The notes: generated by a model from the sequence alone, not told the origin. Shown: positions 9,232 through 20,077, numbered from the stretch's first letter. The stretch: DNA of 64,000 nucleotides from Paracoccus hibiscisoli (GCF_005048265.1 NZ_SUNH01000004.1:124001-188000); one strand, 5' to 3'. Program-made: numbers and translations.

Positions 9232-9534
9232 TTGACCGACGCTGCCGAAGGGCTGCGGCTGGACAAGTGGCTGTTTTACGCGCGGATCTTCAAGACCCGC
9301 GGCCTGGCTGCCGCCCGCGTCGAGGCGGGCGGCATCCGCGTGAACGGGCAGCCCTGCCGCAAGCCGGGGCGGGCTGTCAGGGTTGGCGACGTGCTGACCG
9401 TCTCGGCCAACCGTCAGGTCCGGGTGCTGCATGTGCAGGGGTTCGCGGACCGCCGCGGCCCGGCCCCCGAGGCGCAGCTGTTGTATCACGAAGATCGCGA
9501 CGGGTTGATTGATCCGGCCGAACTGTCTAGGTGA
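9232..9534 (+). CDS. S4 RNA-binding domain protein (HslR/Hsp15-like)
   Basis: 100-residue protein whose N-terminal half is an S4 domain: [20 protein letters not shown] followed by GGIRVNGQ. HslR in E. coli binds stalled 50S subunits carrying nascent chains; this protein belongs to the same small-protein family. The start is a TTG one base after the helicase stop, with no better ATG downstream, which implies coupled translation. An HslR-like role in ribosome rescue is likely but not certain. Confidence 0.82.
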   Translation: MTDAAEGLRLDKWLFYARIFKTRGLAAARVEAGGIRVNGQPCRKPGRAVRVGDVLTVSANRQVRVLHVQGFADRRGPAPEAQLLYHEDRDGLIDPAELSR

Positions 9535-9565
9535 CAGGTCGACAAGCCCAGACAAGAGCGCCCAG

Positions 9566-9904
9566 ATGACCTATGTCGTGACTGACAACTGCATCATGTG
9601 CAAATACACCGATTGCGTCGAGGTGTGCCCCGTGGACTGCTTCTACGAGGGTGAGAACACGCTGGTCATCCATCCCGACGAATGTATCGATTGCGGCGTC
9701 TGCGAGCCTGAATGCCCCGCCGACGCGATCCGCCCGGATACCGAACCCGCGATGGAGACCTGGGTCGAATTCAACCGCAAGTATTCGGAACTCTGGCCGG
9801 TGATCACCCGCAAGAAGGACCCGCTGCCCACCGCGAGCGAGATGGACGGTCAGCCGGACAAGCTGGACAAGTATTTCTCGGAGGCGCCGGGGGCGGGCGA
9901 CTGA
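9566..9904 (+). CDS. fdxA: 7Fe ferredoxin FdxA
   Basis: 112-residue electron carrier with one [3Fe-4S] and one [4Fe-4S] cluster. Cys9, Cys17 and Cys50 fit the 3Fe cluster and Cys21, Cys40, Cys43 and Cys46 the 4Fe cluster, the same spacing as Azotobacter ferredoxin I shifted by one. The C-terminal extension of about 50 residues is typical of the family. The gene follows the S4 gene by 31 bp. Partners are not evident from context; the indolepyruvate oxidoreductase at 21346 is a possible user elsewhere in the window. Confidence 0.95.
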   Translation: MTYVVTDNCIMCKYTDCVEVCPVDCFYEGENTLVIHPDECIDCGVCEPECPADAIRPDTEPAMETWVEFNRKYSELWPVITRKKDPLPTASEMDGQPDKLDKYFSEAPGAGD

Positions 9905-9968
9905 TTCGGATGGCCTGACGGGGTCTGCCGCGCCAAACCCTTGATATGACGGCCCGACGGGAAAAACG

Positions 9969-9998
9969 CACGGAGGAAAGCCATCGCTTTTTTCCGTG
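9969..9998 (+). terminator. Hairpin between fdxA and carD, probable terminator
   Basis: Arms CACGGAGGAAAGC and GCTTTTTTCCGTG pair over 13 positions, two of them G-U, around a CATC loop. The T run lies in the 3' arm and a second T5 follows. It is 65 nt past the fdxA stop. The A/T-rich arms make it weaker than the GC-rich terminators elsewhere in the window. Confidence 0.45.
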
Positions 9999-10010
9999 TC
10001 ATTTTTGTGT

Positions 10011-10016
10011 TATAGT
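10011..10016 (+). promoter_or_regulatory. Possible -10 element of carD
   Basis: TATAGT stands out in GC-rich surroundings, 180 bp before carD. The hexamer 17 bp upstream (TTTTTT) is a poor -35 and overlaps the preceding hairpin. The rest of the 290-bp gap shows no gene; one 12-codon open frame at 10022 has no ribosome binding site. Confidence 0.25.
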
Positions 10017-10195
10017 CCCCTATGTCGCGCGTCCCGCTGCGGGTCGTTTGCCCGCCCTGATGCGCCCCAGACTGCCGCGTTTTCGCCCTCTGCCTGGCGG
10101 GAACAGACATACATGATCGAAAATGGACCGAGGGTGGCCTGGCCCCCCTGCGGCCCTTTGTGTCCGTCTTTCGGGCGCATGTCAGAGGAAACCAG

Positions 10196-10705
10196 ATGTC
10201 GAAAGCCAAGAAGAACGAATTCCGTCCCGATGATTTTGTCGTCTATCCGGCGCATGGCGTCGGTCGCATCGTCTCGATCGACGAACAGGAGGTCGCGGGA
10301 CTGCGGCTGGAGATGTTCGTGATCTCCTTCGACAAGGACAAGATGACCCTGCGCGTGCCCACCGCCCGCGCCAGCGAGATCGGCATGCGCAGCCTGTCCA
10401 CCCCCGACCTGATCGACCGCGCGCTGGAGACGCTGAAGGGCAAGGCCCGCGTCAAGCGTGCGATGTGGTCGCGCCGGGCCCAGGAATACGAGCAGAAGAT
10501 CCATTCGGGCGACCTGCTGTCCATCGCCGAGGTCGTGCGCGACCTGCACCGCTGCGACGACCAGCGTGAGCAGTCCTATTCCGAGCGTCAGCTTTATGAG
10601 GCCGCGCTGGACCGTCTGACCCGCGAAGTGGCCGCCGTCGGTGGCCTAGACGAGGGCGGCGCGCAAAAGCGCGTGGGCGACGTGCTGATGAGCCGCGCGG
10701 CCTGA
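10196..10705 (+). CDS. carD: CarD-family transcription regulator
   Basis: 169-residue RNA-polymerase-binding protein. The N-terminal domain (FRPDDFVVYPAHGVGRIVSI, about 8-27, onward to 65) is the RNAP-interaction domain shared with TRCF. The remaining helical part contacts promoter DNA upstream of the -10 and stabilises open complexes; alphaproteobacterial CarD acts broadly on promoters that lack a good -10 T. The ATG after AGAGGAAACCAG is chosen; an upstream in-frame start would add 12 unconserved residues. It is monocistronic, with a strong terminator 25 bp downstream. Confidence 0.92.
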   Translation: MSKAKKNEFRPDDFVVYPAHGVGRIVSIDEQEVAGLRLEMFVISFDKDKMTLRVPTARASEIGMRSLSTPDLIDRALETLKGKARVKRAMWSRRAQEYEQKIHSGDLLSIAEVVRDLHRCDDQREQSYSERQLYEAALDRLTREVAAVGGLDEGGAQKRVGDVLMSRAA

Positions 10706-10729
10706 TCCAGGTCCATCGCCATGGCTAGG

Positions 10730-10755
10730 GGGGCGTCCTGCGGGGCGCCCCTTTT
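10730..10755 (+). terminator. Intrinsic terminator of carD
   Basis: Perfect 9-bp stem, GGGGCGTCC and GGGCGCCCC with one G-U pair, around a TGCG tetraloop, followed by TTTT. It begins 25 nt after the carD stop. Confidence 0.85.
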
Positions 10756-10841
10756 CGCATCCCGCCCCGATATGCCGAACGTGGACAACGCCGGGCCGCC
10801 TGCCTATAAGGCCCCATCCATTGCAGCATTCGAGGCGCATC

Positions 10842-11759
10842 ATGATCAAGGTCTTCGGCCATACCTCTCCGGACACGGATTCCACCGGCTCTCCCATCAT
10901 CTGGGCGTGGTATCTGAACGAGATCCGCCAGACCCCCGCCGAGGCCGTCCTGCAGGGCGAGCCGAACACCGAGGCGCTGTGGATGCTGGACCGCTGGAGC
11001 CTGACCAAGCCGCGCATCATCACCGACGTGACCGCCGACGACCGCTGCGTCATCGTCGACACCAACAACCCGGCCGAGCTGCCCGCCAGCCTGGACCAGG
11101 CCGAGGTGATCGAGATCATCGACCACCACCTGCTGGCCGGCGGCATCAAGACCCGCGCGCCGATCAACATCACCATCCGCCCGCTGGCCTGCACCGCCAC
11201 CATCATGCACGACCTGATGGGCGAGGACATCGCCCGCGCCCCCGAGGGCATCAAGGGCGCGATGCTGACCTGCATCCTGTCCGACACGCTGGAATTCCGC
11301 AGCCCGACCACGACCCCGCATGACCGCGCCGTGGCCGAAAAGCTGGCCGCCGATCTGGGCGTGACCATCGCCGATTTCGCCACCGAGATGTTCGCCGCGA
11401 AATCCGATGTCAGCGCCTTCAGCGACGCGGCCCTGCTGACCATGGACAGCAAGGAATACGAGCTGGGCGGCAAGCAGCTGCGCGTCTCGGTCCTGGAGAC
11501 GACCGCGCCGCAGGTCCTGCTGGACCGCAAGGACGCGCTGATGGCCGCGATGCCCGGCGTGGCCGCCGCCGACGGTGCCGATCAGGTGCTGCTGTTCATC
11601 GTCGACATCCTGAACGAGCAGGCGACGCTGCTGGTGCCCAACGACTATGTCAAGTCCGTGGCCGAGCGCAGCTTTGGCGTGACCGTCACCGGCGACACCG
11701 TGGTCCTGCCCGGCGTCATGAGCCGCAAGAAGCAGATCATCCCGGTCCTGGCCGTCTGA
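10842..11759 (+). CDS. ppaC: Manganese-dependent inorganic pyrophosphatase
   Basis: 305-residue family II pyrophosphatase of the DHH superfamily that hydrolyses PPi to phosphate using Mn/Co. Metal-binding motifs GHTSPDTDS (residues 5-13), a conserved VDTNNPAEL stretch and the DHH motif in IIDHHLLAGG are intact; the C-terminal DHHA2 domain ends with SRKKQIIP, the usual substrate-binding RK segment. The ATG at 10842 starts the conserved fold and gives the family's normal length. The stop overlaps the next start as TGATG. Confidence 0.94.
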   Translation: MIKVFGHTSPDTDSTGSPIIWAWYLNEIRQTPAEAVLQGEPNTEALWMLDRWSLTKPRIITDVTADDRCVIVDTNNPAELPASLDQAEVIEIIDHHLLAGGIKTRAPINITIRPLACTATIMHDLMGEDIARAPEGIKGAMLTCILSDTLEFRSPTTTPHDRAVAEKLAADLGVTIADFATEMFAAKSDVSAFSDAALLTMDSKEYELGGKQLRVSVLETTAPQVLLDRKDALMAAMPGVAAADGADQVLLFIVDILNEQATLLVPNDYVKSVAERSFGVTVTGDTVVLPGVMSRKKQIIPVLAV

Positions 11760-12628
11760 TGACCCGCATCATCGCTTCGCTGGCCGAGGTTTCGGCCGGC
11801 TATGATGCGCTGTTCTGCGACCTGTGGGGCTGTCTGCACAATGGCCGGCAGCCCTTTCCCGCCGCCGTCGCAGCCCTGCAGGCGTTTCGCGCGCAGGGGG
11901 GCAAGGTCTGCCTGATGACCAACGCGCCGCGCCCGAACCAGTATGTCGTGGCGCAGCTGGACCGCATGGGCGTGCCGCGCGATGCCTGGGATCTGGTCGT
12001 CAGTTCGGGCGACGCCGCGCAGGATGCGATGTTCGCGGGCGTGGTCGGGCGGCGCGTGTGGCATATCGGGTTGGAGAAGGATCTGGGCTTCTTCGCCGAT
12101 ATTCCACAGGCCCATCGGGGCGCCGATCCGGTCACCCGCGTCGATCTGGCCGAGGCCGAGGGCATCGTCGCCTCCGGCCCCTTCGACGAGATCAACGAGA
12201 CGCCTGAGGATTACCGTGACCGGTTTCAGGACGCGATTGCGCGCGGCCTGACGATGCTGTGCGCGAACCCGGACATCGTCGTGGATATGGGCGACACCCG
12301 CATCTATTGCGCGGGCGCGCTGGCACAGTTCTATGAGACGCTTGGCGGCCGGACGCTGTATTTCGGCAAGCCCCACGCGCCCATCTATGACCGTGCGCGG
12401 GCGCTGATGGGTCTGGGCGCGGATGCCCGCTATCTGGCCGTGGGCGATGGGATCGCGACCGACATCGCCGGGGCCGAGGCGCAGGGCATCGACAGCATCT
12501 TTGTCACCGGCGGCCTTGCGGCGGATCTGTTCGGCGCCGATGTCGAAAACCCCGAGGCCCCGGCGCTGTCCAACTGGCTGATGGCCGAAGGGCGCGTGCC
12601 GACCTATGCCATCGGGCGCCTGCGCTGA
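11759..12628 (+). CDS. HAD-family phosphatase, TIGR01459 type
   Basis: 289-residue HAD hydrolase with a NagD-like cap. Motif I reads CDLWGCLHNG, where the second aspartate of the usual DxD is replaced by Trp; this DxWG form is normal for the TIGR01459 family of alphaproteobacteria. Motif II is MTNAPRP, and the late acidic motif is AVGDGIATDIAGA. The substrate is unknown. It is coupled to ppaC by a TGATG overlap, which suggests a phosphate- or nucleotide-related task, and it is followed by a strong terminator. Confidence 0.82.
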   Translation: MTRIIASLAEVSAGYDALFCDLWGCLHNGRQPFPAAVAALQAFRAQGGKVCLMTNAPRPNQYVVAQLDRMGVPRDAWDLVVSSGDAAQDAMFAGVVGRRVWHIGLEKDLGFFADIPQAHRGADPVTRVDLAEAEGIVASGPFDEINETPEDYRDRFQDAIARGLTMLCANPDIVVDMGDTRIYCAGALAQFYETLGGRTLYFGKPHAPIYDRARALMGLGADARYLAVGDGIATDIAGAEAQGIDSIFVTGGLAADLFGADVENPEAPALSNWLMAEGRVPTYAIGRLR

Positions 12629-12652
12629 ACGCCAGCGCATCGCCGGAGACCC

Positions 12653-12682
12653 ACGCCCGCAGGTCAGCCTGCGGGCGTTTTT
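12653..12682 (+). terminator. Intrinsic terminator after the HAD gene
   Basis: Perfect 11-bp stem ACGCCCGCAGG/CCTGCGGGCGT with a TCAG loop and a T5 tract; ends the ppaC operon. Confidence 0.9.
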
Positions 12683-12710
12683 CGTTTTCGGGAGACGGAA
12701 TAAAAGATCA

Positions 12711-12737
12711 TTGAATCGCGGAATGTTGAAATAATAT
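12711..12737 (+). promoter_or_regulatory. Possible promoter of phaJ
   Basis: TTGAAT (12711-12716) and TAATAT (12732-12737) are separated by 15 bp, shorter than ideal. The region is the most AT-rich nearby and lies just upstream of the dyad at 12751. Confidence 0.35.
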
Positions 12738-12750
12738 TGCCATGGTGATG

Positions 12751-12772
12751 CCATGCTGCTATGCAGCAATGG
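12751..12772 (+). promoter_or_regulatory. Dyad operator, candidate PhaR site (CTGC-N3-GCAG)
   Basis: The core is CTGC-TAT-GCAG inside a longer inverted repeat whose outer arms CCAT and ATGG also pair, with one bulged A. It lies 13 bp after the putative -10 and 20 bp before the chosen phaJ start, a position suited to repression. CTGC-N3/4-GCAG is, from memory, the site reported for the polyhydroxyalkanoate-sensing repressor PhaR in Rhodobacter/Paracoccus. Confidence 0.55.
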
Positions 12773-12792
12773 AACAGGGAACGGTAGGACGG

Positions 12793-13248
12793 ATGGGCTC
12801 CGACATGCTGGACAATTTCGCGCGCGGCACGATCGTCATCGAGGATCTGGAGATCGGCATGACCCGCCATCTGCACAAACAGGTCACCGACCGCGATATC
12901 GAACTGTTCGCCGAGGTTTCGACCGACCGCAACCCGGTGCATCTGGACGAGGCCTATGCCAATGACACCATCTTTGAAGGGCGCATCGCCCATGGGATGC
13001 TGACCGCCGGGCTGATTTCCGCCGTGATCGGCGAACAGCTGCCGGGCCACGGCACGGTCTATCTGGGCCAGACGCTGAAGTTCATGGCCCCCGTGCGCCC
13101 CGGTGACAGGGTCCGCGCCGAGGTCACGGTTCAGGATATCGACCACGCGAAACGGCGGGTCACGCTTGCAACCCGGTGCCTCGTCGGCGATACGGTCGTT
13201 CTGAAAGGCGAGGCGGTCGTGCTGGCCCCAAGCCGCAAGTTCGACTGA
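12793..13248 (+). CDS. phaJ: MaoC-family (R)-specific enoyl-CoA hydratase, PhaJ-like
   Basis: 151-residue single hot-dog hydratase that adds water to trans-2-enoyl-CoA to give (R)-3-hydroxyacyl-CoA, the polyhydroxyalkanoate monomer. The segment NPVHLDEAYA then GRIAHGMLTAGLISAVIG and LPGHGTVYLGQTLKF closely follows Aeromonas PhaJ, including the catalytic Asp-x4-His (DRNPVH) pair. The start at 12793 is chosen because AGGA lies about 7 nt upstream; the upstream in-frame ATGs at 12742, 12748 and 12769 lack a ribosome binding site, and 12748-12769 falls inside the dyad. It is preceded by a candidate PhaR operator, fitting a role in polymer supply. Confidence 0.85.
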   Translation: MGSDMLDNFARGTIVIEDLEIGMTRHLHKQVTDRDIELFAEVSTDRNPVHLDEAYANDTIFEGRIAHGMLTAGLISAVIGEQLPGHGTVYLGQTLKFMAPVRPGDRVRAEVTVQDIDHAKRRVTLATRCLVGDTVVLKGEAVVLAPSRKFD

Positions 13249-13280
13249 AGGGGCGCCCGGCGCGTCCCGTTGGGGGCGCA

Positions 13281-14210
13281 GTGCAGATCCATCGCGACTG
13301 GACCGGATTGCCGAGTGACGCGCGTGGCGCCTCGGTGGCCATGGGAAATTTCGACGGCGTCCACAAGGGGCATCGGGCGGTCATCGACACGGCCCGCGCG
13401 GCCTGCGACGCGCCCCTGGGCATCCTGACCTTCGAGCCGCATCCGCGCGAATATTTCGCCCCCGATGCGCCGCCCTTTCGGCTGATGAATTCCGAGGCGC
13501 GGGCGAACCGTCTGGCGCGTCTTGGCGTGCAGCAGCTTTATGAGCTGCCCTTCGGCCCGGTGCTGGCGGGGCTGACGCCCGAGGCCTTTGCCCGCGAGGT
13601 GCTGGCCGAGGGTCTGGGCATCGCCCATGTCACCGTGGGCGCCGATTTCTGCTTTGGCCAGAACCGCGCCGGGACCGCGCAGACGCTGACCGATCTGGGC
13701 CGCACCCTGGGGTTCGGCGTAACCATCGTGCCGCTGGTCGGCGCGGATGAGGGGGAATACAGCTCAACCGCGATCCGGGCGGCGCTGGCGCAGGGCGACA
13801 CGCATGGCGCGCAGCGGATGCTGGGCCATTGGCACCGCATCGAGGGCGAGGTGATCCACGGCGAAAAGCGGGGCCGCGAGCTGGGCTGGCCCACCGCCAA
13901 CATGGCGATGGACGGGCTGCACCTGCCGCGGCTTGGGGTCTATGCGGTGCTTGTCGACATCCTGACCGGGCCTGACCGGGGGCCGTGCCAGGGGGTCGCA
14001 TCCCTTGGGGTGCGCCCGATGTTCGGGGTCAACACGCCCAATCTGGAGGTCAATCTGTTCGATTATTCGGGCGATCTGTATGGTCAGCACCTGTCCGTGG
14101 CGCTGGTCGATTTCCTGCGCGACGAGGCGCGGTTCGACGGGCTGCCCGCGCTGATCGCGCAGATGGAGCAGGATGGCGCCGATGCGCGCCGCCTGCTGTC
14201 GGGCCGCTGA
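13281..14210 (+). CDS. ribF: Bifunctional riboflavin kinase/FAD synthetase
   Basis: 309-residue enzyme that phosphorylates riboflavin to FMN and adenylates it to FAD. The N-terminal nucleotidyltransferase domain has MGNFDGVHKGH and YSSTAIR; the C-terminal flavokinase domain has GRELGWPTAN and ending segment DFLRDEARFDG. The start is taken as GTG at 13281 behind TGGGGG; the only other candidate, an ATG at 13341, would delete the first strand. It overlaps the next gene by the single base shared between TGA and ATG. Confidence 0.93.
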   Translation: MQIHRDWTGLPSDARGASVAMGNFDGVHKGHRAVIDTARAACDAPLGILTFEPHPREYFAPDAPPFRLMNSEARANRLARLGVQQLYELPFGPVLAGLTPEAFAREVLAEGLGIAHVTVGADFCFGQNRAGTAQTLTDLGRTLGFGVTIVPLVGADEGEYSSTAIRAALAQGDTHGAQRMLGHWHRIEGEVIHGEKRGRELGWPTANMAMDGLHLPRLGVYAVLVDILTGPDRGPCQGVASLGVRPMFGVNTPNLEVNLFDYSGDLYGQHLSVALVDFLRDEARFDGLPALIAQMEQDGADARRLLSGR

Positions 14211-14650
14211 TGCGCGATCGGTTCTGGGAGCTGCCTTTGCCTCAGCTGGCCCGCGACGAGTGGGAGGCGCTGTGCGACGGCTGCGGCAAGTGCTGCCTGA
14301 ACAAGATCGAGTTCGAGGACACGAACGAGCTGGCCTTTACCCGCGTCGCCTGCAAGCTGCTGGACGGCGATGCCTGCCGCTGCAGCAGCTATCACAACCG
14401 CCACGACTATGTCCCCGATTGCGTCGTGCTGACCCCCGCCAAGATCACCGAGGTCGCCTGGTGGCTGCCCGCGACCTGCGCCTATCGGCTGCGCCACGAG
14501 GGGCGGCCGCTGTATGACTGGCACCACCTGATTTCGGGCTCGACCGAGACGGTCCATCAGGCGGGGGTCAGTGTCCGCGGCTGGACCATCAGCGAGCTGA
14601 CCGTGACCGAGGACGATTGGGAAGACCACATCATCGAGGATCTGTCGTGA
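14210..14650 (+). CDS. YcgN-type cysteine-cluster protein (YkgJ family)
   Basis: 146-residue protein with CDGCGKCC near residue 23, further cysteines in VACKLL, DACRCSSY and PDCVVL, and the C-terminal segment VRGWTISELTV. These match the UPF0260/YkgJ family of putative Zn- or Fe-S-cluster proteins of unknown function. The four-to-eight cysteines probably bind a metal, but no activity is known. Tight coupling to ribF and to the threonine aldolase gene (GTGA overlap) suggests one transcript of cofactor-linked genes. Confidence 0.85.
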   Translation: MRDRFWELPLPQLARDEWEALCDGCGKCCLNKIEFEDTNELAFTRVACKLLDGDACRCSSYHNRHDYVPDCVVLTPAKITEVAWWLPATCAYRLRHEGRPLYDWHHLISGSTETVHQAGVSVRGWTISELTVTEDDWEDHIIEDLS

Positions 14651-15687
14651 ATTTTGCATCGGACAACGCCTATTCCGCCCATCCTGCCGTTCTGGCCGTC
14701 CTGTCAGAGGCCAATTCCGGTGCGGTGATGGGCTATGGCGCCGACCCGGTGACCGCCCGCGCCGAGGCCGCGATCCGCGATCTGCTGGAGGCGCCCGACG
14801 CCGTGGTGCGGTTCGTGGCCACGGGCACGGCGGCCAATGCGCTGGTCTGCGCGCAGCTGGCGCCGTCCTGGGGGCGCATTTATTGCCATCAGGACGCCCA
14901 TATCGAGACCAGCGAATGCGCCGCGCCCGAGTTCTTTTCCCATGGCGCCAAGCTGATCACCCTGCCGGGGCAGGGCGGCAAGCTGACCCCCGACACTCTG
15001 GCGCAGGCCGTCCATGTCGGTGCGGGCGCGGGGCTGAACGGCGGTCTGAACGCGCTTGTCTCGATCACCAACGCCACGGAATGGGGCACCGTCTATACCC
15101 CTGATGAGGTCGCAGCCCTGGCGCGGGTGGCCCATGAGGCGGGCCTTCCGCTGCACATGGACGGGGCGCGCTTTGCCAATGCGGTGGCGACCCTTGGCTG
15201 TTCGGCGGCTGATCTGACCTGGCGGGCGGGCGTGGACGCGCTGTGCCTGGGCGGCACCAAGAACGGCGCGATGGGGGCCGAGGCGATGGTGTTTTTCGAC
15301 CCCGCCCGCGCCGAGGGGTTCGATTATCGCCGCAAGCAGTCGGGCCATGTCCTGTCCAAGAACCGCTATCTGTCCGCGCAGATGCTGGCGCTGGCGACCG
15401 ACGGGCTGTGGCTGGACCTGGCTGCGCGCGCCAATGCCAAGGCGCAGATGCTGGCGCAGGCCGTGACCGAGGGCGGCGGACAGCTGTTGCAGGCGGTCCA
15501 GTCGAACGCCATCTTTGCCGCGATCCCCAAGGCGGCGCATGATCGCGCGCAGGCGGCGGGCGCGCTGTATTACCTGTGGCCCGACAAATCCGCCGAGGGT
15601 CTGGACCCGGTGCCCGTGCGGCTGGTCTGTGCCTGGGATACGCCCGATGCGGATGTGGCGGGGCTGGCCGCGATCCTGCGCGGCTAG
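14647..15687 (+). CDS. Low-specificity L-threonine aldolase-like PLP enzyme
   Basis: 346-residue fold-type I PLP enzyme that cleaves beta-hydroxy amino acids to glycine and an aldehyde. The PLP lysine is Lys205 in LGGTKNG, and HMDGARFANA is the conserved aspartate-containing motif that contacts the pyridine nitrogen. The start is a GTG overlapping the previous stop (GTGA). It converges on pncC, the two stop codons sharing CTAG. Exact substrate preference (threonine, allo-threonine, phenylserine) cannot be told. Confidence 0.85.
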   Translation: MNFASDNAYSAHPAVLAVLSEANSGAVMGYGADPVTARAEAAIRDLLEAPDAVVRFVATGTAANALVCAQLAPSWGRIYCHQDAHIETSECAAPEFFSHGAKLITLPGQGGKLTPDTLAQAVHVGAGAGLNGGLNALVSITNATEWGTVYTPDEVAALARVAHEAGLPLHMDGARFANAVATLGCSAADLTWRAGVDALCLGGTKNGAMGAEAMVFFDPARAEGFDYRRKQSGHVLSKNRYLSAQMLALATDGLWLDLAARANAKAQMLAQAVTEGGGQLLQAVQSNAIFAAIPKAAHDRAQAAGALYYLWPDKSAEGLDPVPVRLVCAWDTPDADVAGLAAILRG

Positions 15688-16154
15688 GCGCGCAGCGCGT
15701 CCGCCAGCAGCTGCAGCGCGTGCTCTACAGTCGCGGCGCGGACCCGGTGGCGACCGATCGCCCCGAATTCGACGGTCTGGGTGCGCGTGCCAAAGGGCTG
15801 GCTGATGCCAAAGCAGACGCGGCCTTCGGGCTTGTGCTCGGACCCGCCTGGCCCGGCGATGCCGGTCACCGATACGGCGATGCCCGCCTCGGAATGGCGC
15901 AGCGCGCCCTCGGCCATCTGGGCGGCGATCTGTTCGCTGACGGCGCCATGCGCCTCCAGCGTGTCGGGGCGGATATCCAGCATCTGCACCTTGGCCGCGT
16001 TGGAATAGGTCACAAAGCCCCGGTCGAAGGCGTCGGAGGAGCCCGGCACCTCGGTCAGGGCGCCGGCGATCAGCCCGCCAGTGCAGCTTTCGGCGGTGGC
16101 GATGCGGATGCCACGGGCACGGGCTGCGGCCAGCACCTCTGCCGCGGCGGTCAC
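15684..16154 (-). CDS. pncC: Nicotinamide-nucleotide amidase (CinA C-terminal domain)
   Basis: 156-residue stand-alone CinA C-terminal domain. PncC deamidates NMN to nicotinic acid mononucleotide in pyridine nucleotide salvage. The signature AESCTGGLIAGALTEVPGSS lies near residue 20 and is followed by GFVTYSNAAK. The N-terminal competence-related MoCF domain of full-length CinA is absent, which is usual here. The start is a GTG overlapping the pgpA stop; it is the last gene of the purL-ispDF-pgpA-pncC run. Confidence 0.88.
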   Translation of the reverse strand: MTAAAEVLAAARARGIRIATAESCTGGLIAGALTEVPGSSDAFDRGFVTYSNAAKVQMLDIRPDTLEAHGAVSEQIAAQMAEGALRHSEAGIAVSVTGIAGPGGSEHKPEGRVCFGISQPFGTRTQTVEFGAIGRHRVRAATVEHALQLLADALRA

Positions 16155-16648
16155 ATCAGCACCCCATGCGCCAAGGCCGCGGCGGCCATCGTGGCGATGG
16201 CGGCAAAGATCCCGGCCCAGAGGTCGTCCAGCATCACCCCCGCCGCGTCATGGCGACGGTCGGCCCGGCCGACCAGCCAAGGCTTCCAGATGTCGAACAG
16301 GCGAAAGAACAGGAACGCCGCGACCCAGCCCGGCCAGGGAAAGCTGTCGGCGGGCAGACCCGCATGCCAGAACCCGAGGGAGGGCGCCATCAGGGCCAGC
16401 CACTGGCCTGCGACCTCGTCGATGACGATCTCGCTGCGGTCGGGGTCGTCCATCCCGGCGGTGTATCGCGGCACGACCCAGAACCCCAGCAGGATCACCA
16501 GCCCCGTGGCCAGCGCGAGCAGCGGGAAATGCCCGATGCGGTGCAGGATCAGCCCCATCGCGACCGCGACCGCCGATCCCCAGGTGCCGGGGGCGGGGCG
16601 CAACAGACCGGAATAGAACCAGGTGGCCAGCATACGGTCCATGGTCAT
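16151..16648 (-). CDS. pgpA: Phosphatidylglycerophosphatase A
   Basis: 165-residue membrane phosphatase that converts phosphatidylglycerophosphate to phosphatidylglycerol. PGTWGSAVA near residue 18, [10 protein letters not shown] around 72 and RLFDIWKPW are the family motifs; three to four hydrophobic segments are visible. The ATG at 16648 is chosen because it makes an ATGA overlap with the ispDF stop. A longer frame reaching 16918 lies inside ispDF and is not used. Confidence 0.9.
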   Translation of the reverse strand: MTMDRMLATWFYSGLLRPAPGTWGSAVAVAMGLILHRIGHFPLLALATGLVILLGFWVVPRYTAGMDDPDRSEIVIDEVAGQWLALMAPSLGFWHAGLPADSFPWPGWVAAFLFFRLFDIWKPWLVGRADRRHDAAGVMLDDLWAGIFAAIATMAAAALAHGVLM

Positions 16649-17783
16649 TCCTTGATCAGGGTGGCGGTGGCGATGGCGGCGATGCCCTCGCGCCGTCCGG
16701 TAAAGCCAAGCCGTTCGCTGGTCGTGGCCTTGACGCTGATGCGTGCGGCGTCCAGGCCCATGATTTCGGACAGGCGATGGGCCATGTCCAGGGCGTGGGG
16801 GCCGATCTTGGGCGCCTCGCAGATCAGGGTCACGTCGGCATTGCCGATGCGGAAGCCCTTGTCGCGGGCCATCCCCGCCGCATGGGCCAGAAAGATCGCG
16901 CTGTCCGCGCCCTTCCATTGCGGGTCCGAGGGCGGAAAGTGCCGCCCGATATCGCCCTGCGCAAGCGCGCCATAGATCGCGTCGGTCAGCGCGTGCATGC
17001 CCACATCGGCGTCCGAATGGCCCATCAGGCCCGCATCATGCGGCACGCGGATGCCGCACAGCGTCACATGGTCGCCCGGCCCAAAGGCGTGCACGTCATA
17101 GCCATTGCCAAGGCGGATATCCATGTCGGTCCCCAGACTGCGTTCGGCCCGCGCGAAATCGGCGGGGAAGGTGATCTTCAGATTGTCCTCGGAACCGGGG
17201 GTGATCGCAACCTCCATCCCGGAGCTGAGGGCCAGTTCCACGTCATCGGCGGCAGCGGACGAGTGCTGGCGATGCGCGGCAAGGATCCTGGTCAGGGCAA
17301 AGCCCTGCGGCGTCTGCGCCCGGAACAGCCCGTCGCGCGGGGCGGTGGCGGTCACGCGACCCTCCGCGCCGCGCCACAGCGCGTCCGAGACGGGCAAGGC
17401 GGGGGCCGCGGCATCCGCGCCCGCCTGCAGCGCGTCGATCACGCCCCGGATCACCGCATCGGGGACCAGCGGGCGCGCGCCGTCATGGATCAGGACGTGG
17501 CTGACCTGACCCTCCAGCGCCTCAAGGCCCGCGCGCACGCTGGCGGCGCGGGTCTGCGCGCCCGCAACGATGGTGACGGCCCCGGCATAGCGGTCGATGG
17601 CCTGGCCCATGTCATCGGGATGCACGACCAGAACCACGCGGTCGAACCCGACAAAGGCCGCCAGGGTGCGGTCCAGAACCGGCTGCCCGGCCAGGTCGCG
17701 CCACTGTTTCGGCGTGCCGCCACCCGCGCGCGTGCCGCGCCCGGCGGCGGTGATCAGCGCCGCAAAGCCGCGCGGGGCGCGGA

Positions 17784-17787
<4 letters not shown>
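16645..17787 (-). CDS. ispDF: Bifunctional isoprenoid enzyme IspD-IspF
   Basis: 380-residue fusion of two non-adjacent MEP-pathway steps. Residues 1-222 are the 4-diphosphocytidyl-ME synthase IspD ([18 protein letters not shown], then [10 protein letters not shown]). Residues about 225-380 are the 2C-methyl-erythritol cyclodiphosphate synthase IspF (GNGYDVHAF metal site, [13 protein letters not shown]). The fusion is typical of alphaproteobacteria. It starts with ATG overlapping the purL stop and ends overlapping pgpA, so all are probably cotranscribed. Confidence 0.95.
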
Positions 17788-19964
<2,177 letters not shown>

Positions 19965-20049
19965 GATCAAGCCTTCCTGCGCATGAAATCACGCGCCTTT
20001 TAGGCGCTGGCGGCGCGCATGGAAAGGCCGCAGCGACAGGGCGCGGGAC

Positions 20050-20077
20050 AAAAAAAAGCCGGGCACGAGGCCCGGCT
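20050..20077 (-). terminator. Strong intrinsic terminator on the minus strand
   Basis: Read on the minus strand: stem AGCCGGGC/GCCCGGCT, loop CTCGT, then eight T. It lies 200 bp past the LysR stop, too far to be its obvious terminator, and 86 bp before purL; it probably ends the short RNA described here. Confidence 0.88.

Noticed and set aside
5619..9266. A very long open frame antisense to the helicase gene.
   Set aside because: GC-rich codon bias leaves the opposite strand open; the translation has no recognisable domain and the helicase motifs are on the other strand.
10022..10060. A 12-codon open frame upstream of carD as a possible leader peptide.
   Set aside because: No ribosome binding site and no regulatory codon run; looks like chance.
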